A stretch of DNA of 32,718 nucleotides from positions 1 to 32,718 of the forward strand of contig DCWG01000043.1 in NCBI GenBank assembly GCA_002327525.1. Reading direction: 5' to 3'. Below are positions 21,481 through 30,068 of the stretch, piece by piece (positions within the stretch are counted from its first letter, which is position 1; each line of letters begins with the position of its first letter). Made by a program: the position numbers and the translations under genes. The notes under the pieces were generated by a model. That model made no database searches. It saw only the letters and a program-made list of their open reading frames with translations, and had not been told where the DNA came from. The stretch comes from Gammaproteobacteria bacterium UBA2168. Lineage in GTDB: Bacteria; Pseudomonadota; Gammaproteobacteria; Pseudomonadales; Azotimanducaceae.

Positions 21481-22119
21481 ATGGCTGTGCAGATCAAGAT
21501 TTGTGGAATCACCCGCGGCGAGGACGTCGATGCGCTGTTGCGGCTCGGCGTGGACGCCATGGGGCTGAACTTCTACCACGCCAGTGCACGCAACGTGGGT
21601 GTCGCGCGTGCGGCGGAACTCGCCGCGCGAGCCGGCTCCGGTATCAGGAAGATTGGTGTGTTCGTCAATGAGCCCGCGGACGGTGTACGGGCGGTGGCGG
21701 CGGAGGTATCGCTCGATGCGCTGCAGTTTCACGGTGAAGAAGAGGATGACTATTGTGCGAGCTTCGGACTGCCGTACCTCAAAGCCCTGCGGATACGCTC
21801 GGCTGTCAGTGTTTGCGAGCTGGTGAGCCGCTTTCCGTCGGCTGAAGGATTTCTTTTGGATGCATACCATCCAAACGCGCGGGGTGGTACTGGTATCACG
21901 TTCGACTGGGGTCTGTGGCCGCGAGATGCCGACGAGATCGACGCAACGTTCTGGCTCGCCGGTGGGTTGACGCCCGATAACGTGGGCCGTGCCATCGTCG
22001 CCACGCAGCCCTCTGGTGTGGACGTGAGCGGCGGTGTTGAGGGCGCGCGAGCGGGCGAGAAGGAGTGTGAGCGTATGCAACGGTTTGTCGATGAGGTGCG
22101 TGGTGTCGGACTCGGGTAG
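21481..22119 (+). CDS. trpF: Phosphoribosylanthranilate isomerase
   Basis: TrpF converts N-(5'-phosphoribosyl)anthranilate to its ribulose form, the third step of tryptophan synthesis. It is a stand-alone 212-residue TIM barrel, not fused to TrpC as in E. coli. The general base C8 is in [14 protein letters not shown] and the general acid aspartate is in [11 protein letters not shown]. The phosphate-binding end shows [15 protein letters not shown] and GVDVSGGVE. The ATG at 21481 fits the family start. The end overlaps the trpB start by 14 nt, so the three trp genes are probably coupled. No trp leader peptide or attenuator is visible in the 38 bp upstream. Confidence 0.96.
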   Translation: MAVQIKICGITRGEDVDALLRLGVDAMGLNFYHASARNVGVARAAELAARAGSGIRKIGVFVNEPADGVRAVAAEVSLDALQFHGEEEDDYCASFGLPYLKALRIRSAVSVCELVSRFPSAEGFLLDAYHPNARGGTGITFDWGLWPRDADEIDATFWLAGGLTPDNVGRAIVATQPSGVDVSGGVEGARAGEKECERMQRFVDEVRGVGLG

Positions 22120-23314
22120 CAACTACGCGCAGCCGTCTGATGACGGCCACTTCGGTACACACGGGGGACGGTTTGTCGCCGAGACGCTGGTGCATGCGCT
22201 CGATGATCTTTCCGCACTCTATGAGAGCGTGAAGTTGGATCCGGTGTTTCAGGATGAATTTGCGGAGGATCTCGCTCGCTATGTCGGACGGCCGTCCCCG
22301 CTCTACTTCGCGGAACGCCTGAGCAAGCACCTGGGCGGGGCGCAGGTGTATCTCAAGCGTGAAGACCTGAATCACACTGGTGCACACAAGGTGAACAACA
22401 CCATCGGCCAGGCGCTGCTGGCCAAACGCATGGGCAAGCCACGGGTCATCGCCGAGACCGGAGCCGGACAGCACGGCGTGGCGACCGCCACCGTGGCTGC
22501 GCGCCTCGATCTTGAGTGTGTCGTCTACATGGGCGAGGAAGACATTCGGCGTCAGGCGTTAAACGTGTACCGGATGAAACTGCTCGGCGCTGAAGTACGA
22601 TCGGTCAGGTCCGGGTCGCGCACACTCAAAGACGCCATGAACGAGGCACTGCGTGATTGGGTGACTCATGTGGACGATACGCATTACATCATCGGTACCG
22701 TGGCCGGACCCCACCCGTACCCCGTGATGGTGCGTGATTTTCAATCCGTCATCGGCCAGGAGGCGCGTAGCCAGTGCCTACAATATGCCGGACGTCTACC
22801 CGACGTTCTGGTGGCGTGCGTGGGCGGTGGCTCCAACGCAATAGGGCTGTTTCATCCGTTCATCGATGACGTGGATGTGCGCATGGTTGGGGTGGAAGCA
22901 GCGGGCCTGGGACTCGACACTGGTCGGCATGCTGCTCCGCTCAACGAGGGCCGGGTCGGCGTGCTGCACGGAAATCGCACCTACCTGATGTCGGATGAAG
23001 ACGGACAGGTACTCGCCACACACTCGATCTCTGCAGGCCTTGATTACCCGGGAGTGGGTCCTGAGCACAGCTATCTGAAAGACATCGGGCGTGCCGAGTA
23101 CACGGCGGTTACCGACGACGAGGCGATGGAAGGTTTCCGGCTGCTCAATCGCACGGAAGGTATCTTGCCCGCGCTCGAATCGAGCCATGCCATCGCCTGG
23201 GTGGCACGACATGCCGCCTCGATGCGCAGCGACGATATCGTTATCGTCAATCTGTCCGGACGGGGTGATAAGGACATACACACGGTGGCCGGAATCGACG
23301 GCATAGAGCTGTGA
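22106..23314 (+). CDS. trpB: Tryptophan synthase, beta subunit
   Basis: TrpB is the PLP subunit of tryptophan synthase, joining indole and serine. From GTG 22106 it has 402 residues, within the usual 397-405. The PLP lysine is K95 in [41 protein letters not shown] and the C-terminal NLSGRGDKD are also present. Several starts are possible: ATG 22094, GTG 22103 and GTG 22106. I chose 22106 because GAGG at 22096-22099 lies 6 nt before it, and the ATG lacks a binding site. All lie within the end of trpF. The stop overlaps the trpA start in a GTGA junction, as expected for the two halves of a channelled complex. Confidence 0.96.
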   Translation, partial: SDSGSNYAQPSDDGHFGTHGGRFVAETLVHALDDLSALYESVKLDPVFQDEFAEDLARYVGRPSPLYFAERLSKHLGGAQVYLKREDLNHTGAHKVNNTIGQALLAKRMGKPRVIAETGAGQHGVATATVAARLDLECVVYMGEEDIRRQALNVYRMKLLGAEVRSVRSGSRTLKDAMNEALRDWVTHVDDTHYIIGTVAGPHPYPVMVRDFQSVIGQEARSQCLQYAGRLPDVLVACVGGGSNAIGLFHPFIDDVDVRMVGVEAAGLGLDTGRHAAPLNEGRVGVLHGNRTYLMSDEDGQVLATHSISAGLDYPGVGPEHSYLKDIGRAEYTAVTDDEAMEGFRLLNRTEGILPALESSHAIAWVARHAASMRSDDIVIVNLSGRGDKDIHTVAGIDGIEL

Positions 23315-24120
23315 CGAGCACCCGATTAGAACGGCGCATGACAGAGCTTCGCGGGGCCGGGCGCAAAGCACTGGTTGCGTACATCATGACCGGCGATCCC
23401 ACCCTCGAGCAGACCGTGCCGGCGATGCGGGCGCTGGTGCGCGGTGGCGCCGATCTTGTCGAACTCGGTATTCCTTTCAGCGATCCCGAAGCGGATGGGC
23501 CCATCATTCAGGCCGCGGCGGAACGATCTCTGGCCAACGGCGTGCGCTTCGAAGACGTGCTTGCCCAGGTACGCACGTTTCGTGAGTTCGACGACGCGAC
23601 GCCCATCATCCTGATGGGTTATCTCAATACCGTCGAGCGCATGGGATCTGAAGTCTTTGCAGCGCGCATCATCGACGCTGGCGTCGATGGCCTGATCATG
23701 GTCAACCTGCCTCCGGAGGAATCAGCCGCACTGACCGAACATCTGCGGGGGTGCGCCGACATCGTCTTTCTGGCTACGCCTACATCCACCGATGAGCGGC
23801 TTGCAAGCATCGCGGAATTGGCCAACGGGTTTCTCTACTACGTTTCGCTCAAAGGCACGACCGGGGCGGGCCACATCGAGGTGGATTCGGTGCGGGACAA
23901 CGTGGCGCGCATTCGTGGCGTGACCGATCTGCCCGTGCTGGCGGGTTTTGGAATCAAGGATGCGGACACCGCGCGCAGCATCGGGCGATACACTGACGGT
24001 GTGGTAGTGGGAAGTGCGATCGTGAACGCTATGGCGGAACTGGAAGGGCAGCCGGAGCGCATTCCCGAGCGGCTGCAGACGATGCTCGGGGACTTGAGGC
24101 GTGCGCTGGATGAGAGCTGA
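23311..24120 (+). CDS. trpA: Tryptophan synthase, alpha subunit
   Basis: TrpA cleaves indole-3-glycerol phosphate and passes indole through a tunnel to TrpB. It has 269 residues, the standard size. The catalytic residues are E51 and D62 in [15 protein letters not shown]. Other signatures are [37 protein letters not shown] and the phosphate site [10 protein letters not shown]. The GTG start overlaps the trpB stop. The end overlaps the beginning of folC; in many gammaproteobacteria accD would come next, but it is missing. Confidence 0.97.
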   Translation: MTSTRLERRMTELRGAGRKALVAYIMTGDPTLEQTVPAMRALVRGGADLVELGIPFSDPEADGPIIQAAAERSLANGVRFEDVLAQVRTFREFDDATPIILMGYLNTVERMGSEVFAARIIDAGVDGLIMVNLPPEESAALTEHLRGCADIVFLATPTSTDERLASIAELANGFLYYVSLKGTTGAGHIEVDSVRDNVARIRGVTDLPVLAGFGIKDADTARSIGRYTDGVVVGSAIVNAMAELEGQPERIPERLQTMLGDLRRALDES

Positions 24121-25420
24121 GAAACCGTTGGCTACGGCCTCGAGGGATGATTCTCCGCGGGAGGGAGATTCGTCGCCGGGAGCGGGTGCCGACCTCGGTG
24201 GCTGGTTGCGCTACATCTCGGCGGCGCACCCGAAGGCATGGGATCTGGGGCTCGAGCGGGTAAGACTCGTCGCCGAGCGCATGAACCTGTTGGATAGAGG
24301 TGACTGCACCTTCGTCATCGTCGCGGGTACCAACGGCAAGGGAAGCACCTGTGTGAGTATCGAGCGGATACTGCTGGCGCATGGGCGCTCGGTGGGGTGC
24401 GCACTATCTCCACATCTGCACAAGTTCAACGAACGTATACGCATCGACGGGGTAGAAGCCGCCGATGAGGAGATTATACGGGCCTTCGCTGAGGTAGAGC
24501 GTATGCGAGGCGAAACTACGCTCACTTACTTCGAATACGCGACTCTGGCCACGCTGTGGTGTTTCAGGCGGGCATGGGTGGACGTGGCGATCCTCGAGAT
24601 CGGCCTCGGAGGACGGCTGGATGCGTTCAACATCATCGATGCGGAGATCGCCATCATCACCAGCATCGGCATCGACCACGTCGACTACCTGGGAGATGAT
24701 CTGGATGGTATCGGGCGCGAAAAAGCCGGCGTCATGCGCCCCGGGCAGCAGGTCGTGCTCGGGCGTGAGCTGCCAGGTTCGGTCATCGGTGAAGCGACAC
24801 GACTCCGGACGCACGTGCAGGCGCTGGATGCCGATATCCGATATAGCGTGAACGGTGAGCGTTGGTCGCTGCAGATCGGCGCAGAGAACCTGGACGATCT
24901 TCCCGTGCCCGCACTGCCCATGTCGAACTGCGCGCTTGCGAGCGCCGCGGCAGGGCAGATTGTCGAACTCGATCGCAAGACGCTGTCCGGGGCGCTGGCG
25001 GAAGTGCACATGGCGGGGCGCTTCGAAAAACGCTCGGCGAGGGGCCGTAGCTGGCTGTTGGATGTGGCGCACAACCCGCTGGGTGCGGCATTTCTGCACA
25101 GCGAACTGGTGGACAAGAATGTGGCGGCCGGAGGGCGTATCGTTGCGGTGTATGGAGCCCTGCGCGATAAGGACATCGGTGGTGTCATCAGCGTACTGGA
25201 GGAACTCATCGACGACTGGGTGCTGGTGTCCACGGGCGGTCCTCGCGGCCTGAACGCTGCTGACCTCGCGCAACGGGCAGGGCTTGCCGATGTACTGCTT
25301 TGCGATGATCTCGAGCAAGCCGTCGAGGCCGCCTGCTCGCTGAGTGAGCAGAGCGATGTTATTCTGGTGTTTGGATCGTTCTCCGTGGTCGAACGCGCGA
25401 GACTTGCACTGATTTCATGA
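24110..25420 (+). CDS. folC: Dihydrofolate synthase / folylpolyglutamate synthase
   Basis: FolC adds glutamate to dihydropteroate and extends the glutamate tail of folates, using ATP. From ATG 24110 it has 436 residues. It carries the P-loop VAGTNGKGSTC, the family segment SPHLHKFNERIRIDG, LTYFEYATLATLW, LEIGLGGRLDAFNI and the C-terminal domain mark LLDVAHNPLGAAF. GTG 24101 is an in-frame alternative, but its spacing to GAGG (24096-24099) is too short, whereas the ATG at 24110 fits acceptably. The first 25 or so residues before GGWLRYISAAHPKAWDLGLER are poorly conserved. It overlaps trpA by 11 nt and its stop overlaps dedD. The folC-dedD-cvpA-purF order is widely conserved. Confidence 0.95.
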   Translation: MRAEKPLATASRDDSPREGDSSPGAGADLGGWLRYISAAHPKAWDLGLERVRLVAERMNLLDRGDCTFVIVAGTNGKGSTCVSIERILLAHGRSVGCALSPHLHKFNERIRIDGVEAADEEIIRAFAEVERMRGETTLTYFEYATLATLWCFRRAWVDVAILEIGLGGRLDAFNIIDAEIAIITSIGIDHVDYLGDDLDGIGREKAGVMRPGQQVVLGRELPGSVIGEATRLRTHVQALDADIRYSVNGERWSLQIGAENLDDLPVPALPMSNCALASAAAGQIVELDRKTLSGALAEVHMAGRFEKRSARGRSWLLDVAHNPLGAAFLHSELVDKNVAAGGRIVAVYGALRDKDIGGVISVLEELIDDWVLVSTGGPRGLNAADLAQRAGLADVLLCDDLEQAVEAACSLSEQSDVILVFGSFSVVERARLALIS

Positions 25421-25968
25421 GCGAGCGCAATTCGGAACAGATTCGATATCGTGTGACGGGCGGCGTTTTTCTGACGGCGCTCGCCATTATCTTCCTGCCC
25501 ATGCTCCTGGACGGTGAGGGTATGAGACCGGTTACCCTGGATCCCATCGAACGGCCACTTCCCGAGGTCGCGCCATTGAAACGGCTTTCGGAAATCGCGC
25601 CTGAAAGCGATTTCGTCGATCGAGCCCGGACGCTGCGGGAGGCGGTGGACGAGGGGGGCTTTCACCGTAATACAAGGACACGGGTCGGCGAGCCCGTGTT
25701 GTTTGTACCTGAAGACGATACCAGCGTGTGGGCAGTGCAGGTGGGTAGCTTTTCCTCGCCCGAAAACGCGCGTGCGTTTAGCGACCGTCTGCGAGGTGAT
25801 GGCTACGAGGCGTTTGTCTCCTCTCACAAGCCCAAGCCCGGTGATGACGAGATCATCAATCGGGTAGCCGTGGGCCCCATACTCGATTCGGGCGAGGCCG
25901 GATCGCTGCGTGAGGAATTGGCCGGACGATATGACATCGAGGCTCGTGTCATGGGTTTCGGCAGCTGA
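25417..25968 (+). CDS. dedD: DedD-like SPOR-domain cell division protein
   Basis: This 183-residue membrane protein has a short cytoplasmic N-terminus and one membrane span at about 13-31 (GGVFLTALAIIFLPMLLDG). A periplasmic linker leads to a SPOR domain at about 103-182 (VWAVQVGSFSSPENARAF, then INRVAVGPI). SPOR domains bind septal peptidoglycan stripped of stem peptides, and E. coli DedD helps constriction. The LPMLLDG segment after the span and the position between folC and cvpA both match DedD. The linker is shorter than in E. coli. The ATG overlaps the folC stop (ATGA), and its stop overlaps the cvpA start (TGATG). Confidence 0.9.
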   Translation: MSERNSEQIRYRVTGGVFLTALAIIFLPMLLDGEGMRPVTLDPIERPLPEVAPLKRLSEIAPESDFVDRARTLREAVDEGGFHRNTRTRVGEPVLFVPEDDTSVWAVQVGSFSSPENARAFSDRLRGDGYEAFVSSHKPKPGDDEIINRVAVGPILDSGEAGSLREELAGRYDIEARVMGFGS

Positions 25969-26471
25969 TGGCGAGCTTCGATATCGTTTTGTGCGTGATA
26001 GTGCTGGTTTCCGCCGTCATCGGGCTCAGCAGGGGGTTGATCAAGGAAGTGCTCTCTCTGATTTCCTGGGTACTGGCACTGGCCGCGGCTTACTTCTATG
26101 CGCCACTGCTTGCCGAAACCTTTAGTCCGGATCTGGGTAATTTTCGCATCGTGCTGGCATTTCTAGCCCTGTTCATCCTGGTGCTGGTCATCGCCGGAAT
26201 CGCGCAGTGGCTGATCGGTAAGCTGATTCAGACCGCCGGTCTCACGGGTACGGACCGCTTATTGGGTTTGCTGTTCGGCAGCGCGCGCGGCCTGGTGGTG
26301 TGTCTGGTGGCGCTGATCGCCATGCGGCCGTTCGTGCAGGACGCGGTGTGGTGGAATGACTCGGTGTTCAAGCACGAATTGCTTGCGTTCGAGGATGAGG
26401 CGATGGCTTGGGCACGAGGGGCGAGCGACGTTTTTACTGAGATGACGGAGGATGTGCTACCGGATCGGTAG
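25968..26471 (+). CDS. cvpA: CvpA family membrane protein
   Basis: This is a 167-residue inner-membrane protein of the CvpA family, first named for a role in colicin V production; its basic biochemical role is not settled. Four hydrophobic segments are visible at roughly 3-21, 26-47, 58-82 and 97-117. The family pattern IGLSRGLIKEVLSLISWVLA follows the first, and GTDRLLGLLFGSARGLVV precedes the last. The C-terminal tail is charged and probably cytoplasmic. The start shares one base with the dedD stop. It lies 100 bp before purF, as in E. coli and Pseudomonas, which explains why the pair was once studied as a purine-linked operon. Confidence 0.94.
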   Translation: MASFDIVLCVIVLVSAVIGLSRGLIKEVLSLISWVLALAAAYFYAPLLAETFSPDLGNFRIVLAFLALFILVLVIAGIAQWLIGKLIQTAGLTGTDRLLGLLFGSARGLVVCLVALIAMRPFVQDAVWWNDSVFKHELLAFEDEAMAWARGASDVFTEMTEDVLPDR

Positions 26472-26571
26472 CGGGCATAATGGCAACTGATACAGCCGCG
26501 GGCCGAGAGCGAATGAGGCGTGTTGATACTCCTAGCGAGCACCATCGTGCGATGTGTGAGAGGGGTGGACC

Positions 26572-28098
26572 ATGTGCGGAATAGTCGGAATCGTCAGCCA
26601 TGAGGCAGCCAATCAGCAGATCTACGATGCGCTGACGGTGTTGCAGCACCGCGGCCAGGATGCGGCCGGTATGGTGACCAGTGATGACAACAAGCTGCAT
26701 CTGCGCAAAGCTAACGGCCTGGTACGCGAGGTCTTCCAGCAGAATCATATCGACCGGCTGGTTGGCAACATGGGTATCGGACACGTGCGCTACCCAACGG
26801 CGGGCAGTTCGAGTTCCGCGGAAGCCCAGCCCATGTACGTGAATTCGCCATACGGCATCACGCTTGCCCACAACGGCAACCTCACTAATGCAGATGCCTT
26901 GCAAGCGGATCTGTTCCGTGAGGATCTTCGGCATGTGAATACCTCCAGTGATTCAGAGGTGCTGCTCAACGTACTCGCCCACGAATTGCAGTTGGTCCAT
27001 GCGCACCGGCCAGATGAAAACGATGTCTTCGAAGCGATAGAGGGATTGCACCGCCGGTGCCGGGGAGCTTACGCGGCCGTTGCCCTCATTATTGGTATCG
27101 GCGTCGTCGGATTTCGAGACCCGTACGGCATCCGCCCGCTCGTGTACGGCAGGCGTGAGAGCGAGACGGGTTTTGAGTACATGATCGCCTCGGAGAGCGT
27201 GGCGCTGGATCTGCTGGGCTTCGAGCTCATCGGCGACGTGGCGCCGGGTGAAGCGGTCTTTATCACCCGGGATGGGCAATTGCACAGACGTGTGTGCGCC
27301 GATCGCTCAGAGCTCACCCCTTGTATATTCGAGCACGTCTATCTGGCGCGACCGGATTCCATCATGGACGAGATATCCGTCTATAAGGCGCGACTGCGGC
27401 AGGGGGAATTTCTGGCGGATGCGATTCTCGGCCGGTATGCGGGAAACGATCACGACATCGACGTGGTCATACCGATTCCGGACACCGGCCGCACGGCCGC
27501 CATCCCGCTGGCGCACCGGTTGAACGTCAAGTACCGGGAAGGATTCATCAAGAACCGTTACATCGGACGTACCTTCATCATGCCGGGTCAGCATCAACGG
27601 CGACAGTCGGTGCGTCACAAACACAATGCCATCGACCTAGAGTTTCGGGGCAAGAACGTGCTATTGGTGGACGATTCTGTCGTACGCGGCACGACCATCG
27701 GCCAGATCATCCAGATGGCGCGGGATGCCGGGGCGAGAAAGGTCTACCTGGCGTCCTGTGCGCCTGCGATCCGGCACCCGAACGTTTATGGCATCGACAT
27801 GCCGGCAGCCGCGGAATTGGCGGCTCATGGGCATACGGAGGAGGAGGTGGGACACGTCATCGGCGCCGACTGGCTTGTCTACCAGAAACTTGAGGATTTG
27901 ATAAAGAGCGGCACCGAAGGAAACCCGGCGATTTCACGCTTTGAATGTTCGGTGTTCGACGGTGACTATGTGACCGGCGACATAGACGCCGAGTATCTCA
28001 AGCGTCTATCGTTGACCCGAAACGATAAGGCCAAGCAACGTCGTGAAACGGAGCTCCGCGCGGACTCGACGGTCATCGAGTTACACAACCACCCCTGA
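26572..28098 (+). CDS. purF: Amidophosphoribosyltransferase
   Basis: PurF makes phosphoribosylamine from PRPP and glutamine, the committed step of purine synthesis. The protein has 508 residues. After removal of Met1 the N-terminal Cys2 is the glutaminase nucleophile (MCGIVGIVS); [11 protein letters not shown] follows. The phosphoribosyltransferase half has [13 protein letters not shown] and the PRPP loop DDSVVRGTT starting at D367. It ends with VIELHNHP, similar to the E. coli end, so the stop at 28096-28098 is genuine. A strong GAGAGGGG precedes the ATG. The 100-bp gap upstream holds only a short CATCG/CGATG inverted repeat (26543-26554); I see no PurR-like operator. The end overlaps the moxR start by 56 nt. 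Confidence 0.97.
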   Translation: MCGIVGIVSHEAANQQIYDALTVLQHRGQDAAGMVTSDDNKLHLRKANGLVREVFQQNHIDRLVGNMGIGHVRYPTAGSSSSAEAQPMYVNSPYGITLAHNGNLTNADALQADLFREDLRHVNTSSDSEVLLNVLAHELQLVHAHRPDENDVFEAIEGLHRRCRGAYAAVALIIGIGVVGFRDPYGIRPLVYGRRESETGFEYMIASESVALDLLGFELIGDVAPGEAVFITRDGQLHRRVCADRSELTPCIFEHVYLARPDSIMDEISVYKARLRQGEFLADAILGRYAGNDHDIDVVIPIPDTGRTAAIPLAHRLNVKYREGFIKNRYIGRTFIMPGQHQRRQSVRHKHNAIDLEFRGKNVLLVDDSVVRGTTIGQIIQMARDAGARKVYLASCAPAIRHPNVYGIDMPAAAELAAHGHTEEEVGHVIGADWLVYQKLEDLIKSGTEGNPAISRFECSVFDGDYVTGDIDAEYLKRLSLTRNDKAKQRRETELRADSTVIELHNHP

Positions 28099-29020
28099 TG
28101 TACAGGACAATGTCCATGCGCTGATCAAAGCGCTGGATATGGTGCTGTTGGGAAAAAACGAGCAGATCAGACTGGCGCTGACCTGCCTGGTCGCTCGCGG
28201 TCACCTACTCATAGAAGACCTGCCCGGCATGGGCAAAACCCTGCTCTCACATGCGCTGGCAAAGGTTTTGGGCCTCAGCTACAACCGCATTCAATTCACC
28301 AGCGACGTCCTGCCGGCAGATATCACCGGTACCGCCATCTTCGATCGCGCTTCGAGCGAGTTCAGGTTCATGGAAGGGCCCCTGTTCGCCCAGGTGGTAC
28401 TTGCCGATGAAATCAACCGGGCGACGCCGAAGAGTCAGAGTGCGCTGCTCGAAGCGATGGAGGAGCGGCAGGTGACGATGGATGGGGTGTCCCGACCCCT
28501 GCCGGATCCATTCTTCGTCATCGCGACTCAAAATCCGACCACACAGTCGGGTACGTTTCCCTTACCCGAGTCTCAACTCGATCGTTTCCTGATGCGCATC
28601 GAACTCGGCTACCCGGAGCCGGACGCCGAGCGCGAGCTGTTGCGGGGTGGTGACCGCCGCGTGGTGCTCGATGACTTGCAGCCCGTTGCCGATCTCGCGC
28701 GACTGACATTCATCCAGGAAGCGGCCGGCGCGGTACAGGTGTCAGATCCCCTGATCGAGTACGTGCAGCGCATCGTCGAGTACAGCCGGCAGAGTGCGGA
28801 TTTCGCATTCGGCCTGTCGCCGCGTGGAGCCCTCGCCTTGCTGAGTGCCGCGCGTGCCTGGGCGCTCATACACGACCGCAGTCACGTGGTGCCGGAGGAT
28901 GTCCAGGCGGTATTGCCCGGCGTGGTGGAACACCGTCTGCGTGCCGCGGCGGACTTCGCAGGGCACGGCGGCGGAGCGCTCGCACAGAAGCTGCTCAGCG
29001 GCGTCGACGTGGTCGGCTGA
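28043..29020 (+). CDS. MoxR-family AAA+ ATPase
   Basis: MoxR ATPases are AAA+ chaperones that usually act with neighbouring DUF58 or von Willebrand A proteins to mature other complexes. From GTG 28043 the protein has 325 residues. The Walker A is LPGMGKT with K65, Walker B is VVLADEIN with D122/E123, and the MoxR-specific segments [48 protein letters not shown] and [17 protein letters not shown] are intact. The GTG lies 56 nt inside purF. It is the only standard start that keeps the conserved first helix; the next in-frame ATG (28139) would delete it. The first 18 residues are unusually basic and Ser/Thr-rich and may not all be translated. DUF58 and TgpA genes follow. Confidence 0.92.
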   Translation: MKRSSARTRRSSSYTTTPDVQDNVHALIKALDMVLLGKNEQIRLALTCLVARGHLLIEDLPGMGKTLLSHALAKVLGLSYNRIQFTSDVLPADITGTAIFDRASSEFRFMEGPLFAQVVLADEINRATPKSQSALLEAMEERQVTMDGVSRPLPDPFFVIATQNPTTQSGTFPLPESQLDRFLMRIELGYPEPDAERELLRGGDRRVVLDDLQPVADLARLTFIQEAAGAVQVSDPLIEYVQRIVEYSRQSADFAFGLSPRGALALLSAARAWALIHDRSHVVPEDVQAVLPGVVEHRLRAAADFAGHGGGALAQKLLSGVDVVG

Positions 29021-29050
29021 ACGTCCGGCGCGTAAGAGTTTCCTCCCACT

Positions 29051-30013
29051 ATGAGCGAGGCAATCGACAGCGGCCAGATCAGCAGCCGTTTCGGTCAGTG
29101 GCTCGACCGGCGTATCCCGCCGGGCAAGCGCATCACACTCAGCCAGCACAACGTCTTCATCTTTCCGACCCGCATGGGATTCGTATTCGGTGGGCTGATC
29201 GTGGTGCTGATACTGGGTGCCATCAACTACCAGTCGAGTCTGGTGTACGGGGTTGCCTTTCTGCTCGGCACTATGTTGCTGATCGGCATTCTCTATACGT
29301 TTCGAAACCTCTCGGGCGTGAGTCTGGAACTGGTGGGTACCAGAGCGGGCTTCGTTGGTGAGGACATCGGCTTCGACGTAAGGCTGGTTCGGCCGCAAGG
29401 CAGAGGACGTGAGGGTATTCAGATCGGCTGGCCGGACGGCATCAAACAATGGGCGGAGCTTTGCGACCAGGAAGCCGATACCGTGCGCATGTATGTCAAG
29501 GGTACCCGGCGCGGCTGGTTGCGTCCCGGCAGGCTGCTGGTGGAAACCTACTATCCCCTGGGGCTGCTCCGTGCGTGGACATGGGTTGATTTGAATGCAG
29601 CCGGGCTCGTCTACCCGAAACCAATCTTCACGGATATACCGGCCGGCACATACGGACGCAGGGACGAAGGCGAGTTGATCGACCCGCTCGGGAGCGACGA
29701 TTTCACCGATCTAAAAACGTACTTGCCGGGAGATTCGGTGAAACACATCATCTGGCGTTCTTACGCACGGTCTGACGAACTGATGGTCAAACGCTATGCG
29801 AGTTTCGTCGAGCCGCGCCTGTGGTTCGATCTCGATCAGATTCCGGGCGGCGTCGAGGAGAGGCTCGGCAGGTTGACGGGGCTTGCCCTGCGGGCGACGA
29901 GGCTCGAGCGCGAATTCGGACTTCGGCTGGACGGAATGGAGATCGCACCGGGCGTTGGTGATGCACACCTTGAGCAGGTTTTGCGTGAGCTTGCGTTGTA
30001 TGGGATGGCGTAG
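29051..30013 (+). CDS. DUF58 domain membrane protein
   Basis: This is a 320-residue protein of the DUF58 family, the standard partner of MoxR ATPases; its exact role is unknown. Two membrane spans lie near 41-57 and 62-82 (MGFVFGGLIVVLILGAINY, then YGVAFLLGTMLLIGILYTF). A beta-rich region follows, and the DUF58 core near 200-250 contains DPLGSDDFTDLKTYLPGDS and the conserved IIWRSYARSDELMVKRY. The rest of the DUF58 region, often von Willebrand A-like, runs to the C-terminus. The ATG at 29051 is 30 bp after the moxR stop; the binding site is weak. By position it should link the ATPase to the TgpA-like protein at the inner membrane. Confidence 0.92.
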   Translation: MSEAIDSGQISSRFGQWLDRRIPPGKRITLSQHNVFIFPTRMGFVFGGLIVVLILGAINYQSSLVYGVAFLLGTMLLIGILYTFRNLSGVSLELVGTRAGFVGEDIGFDVRLVRPQGRGREGIQIGWPDGIKQWAELCDQEADTVRMYVKGTRRGWLRPGRLLVETYYPLGLLRAWTWVDLNAAGLVYPKPIFTDIPAGTYGRRDEGELIDPLGSDDFTDLKTYLPGDSVKHIIWRSYARSDELMVKRYASFVEPRLWFDLDQIPGGVEERLGRLTGLALRATRLEREFGLRLDGMEIAPGVGDAHLEQVLRELALYGMA

Positions 30014-30068
30014 TGATCAATCGAAATCCGCCACATGGACAGATGCATGGCAAGCTGCGGACCTGCTG

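Noticed and set aside
26472..26571. PurR-type operator or clear promoter before purF
   Set aside because: No ACGCAAACGT-like palindrome is present, and the -35/-10 candidates match the consensus poorly.
29883..30068. N-terminal extension of the TgpA-like protein from 29883
   Set aside because: Those 62 residues overlap the DUF58 gene, lack a membrane span or homology, and read like an out-of-frame shadow.
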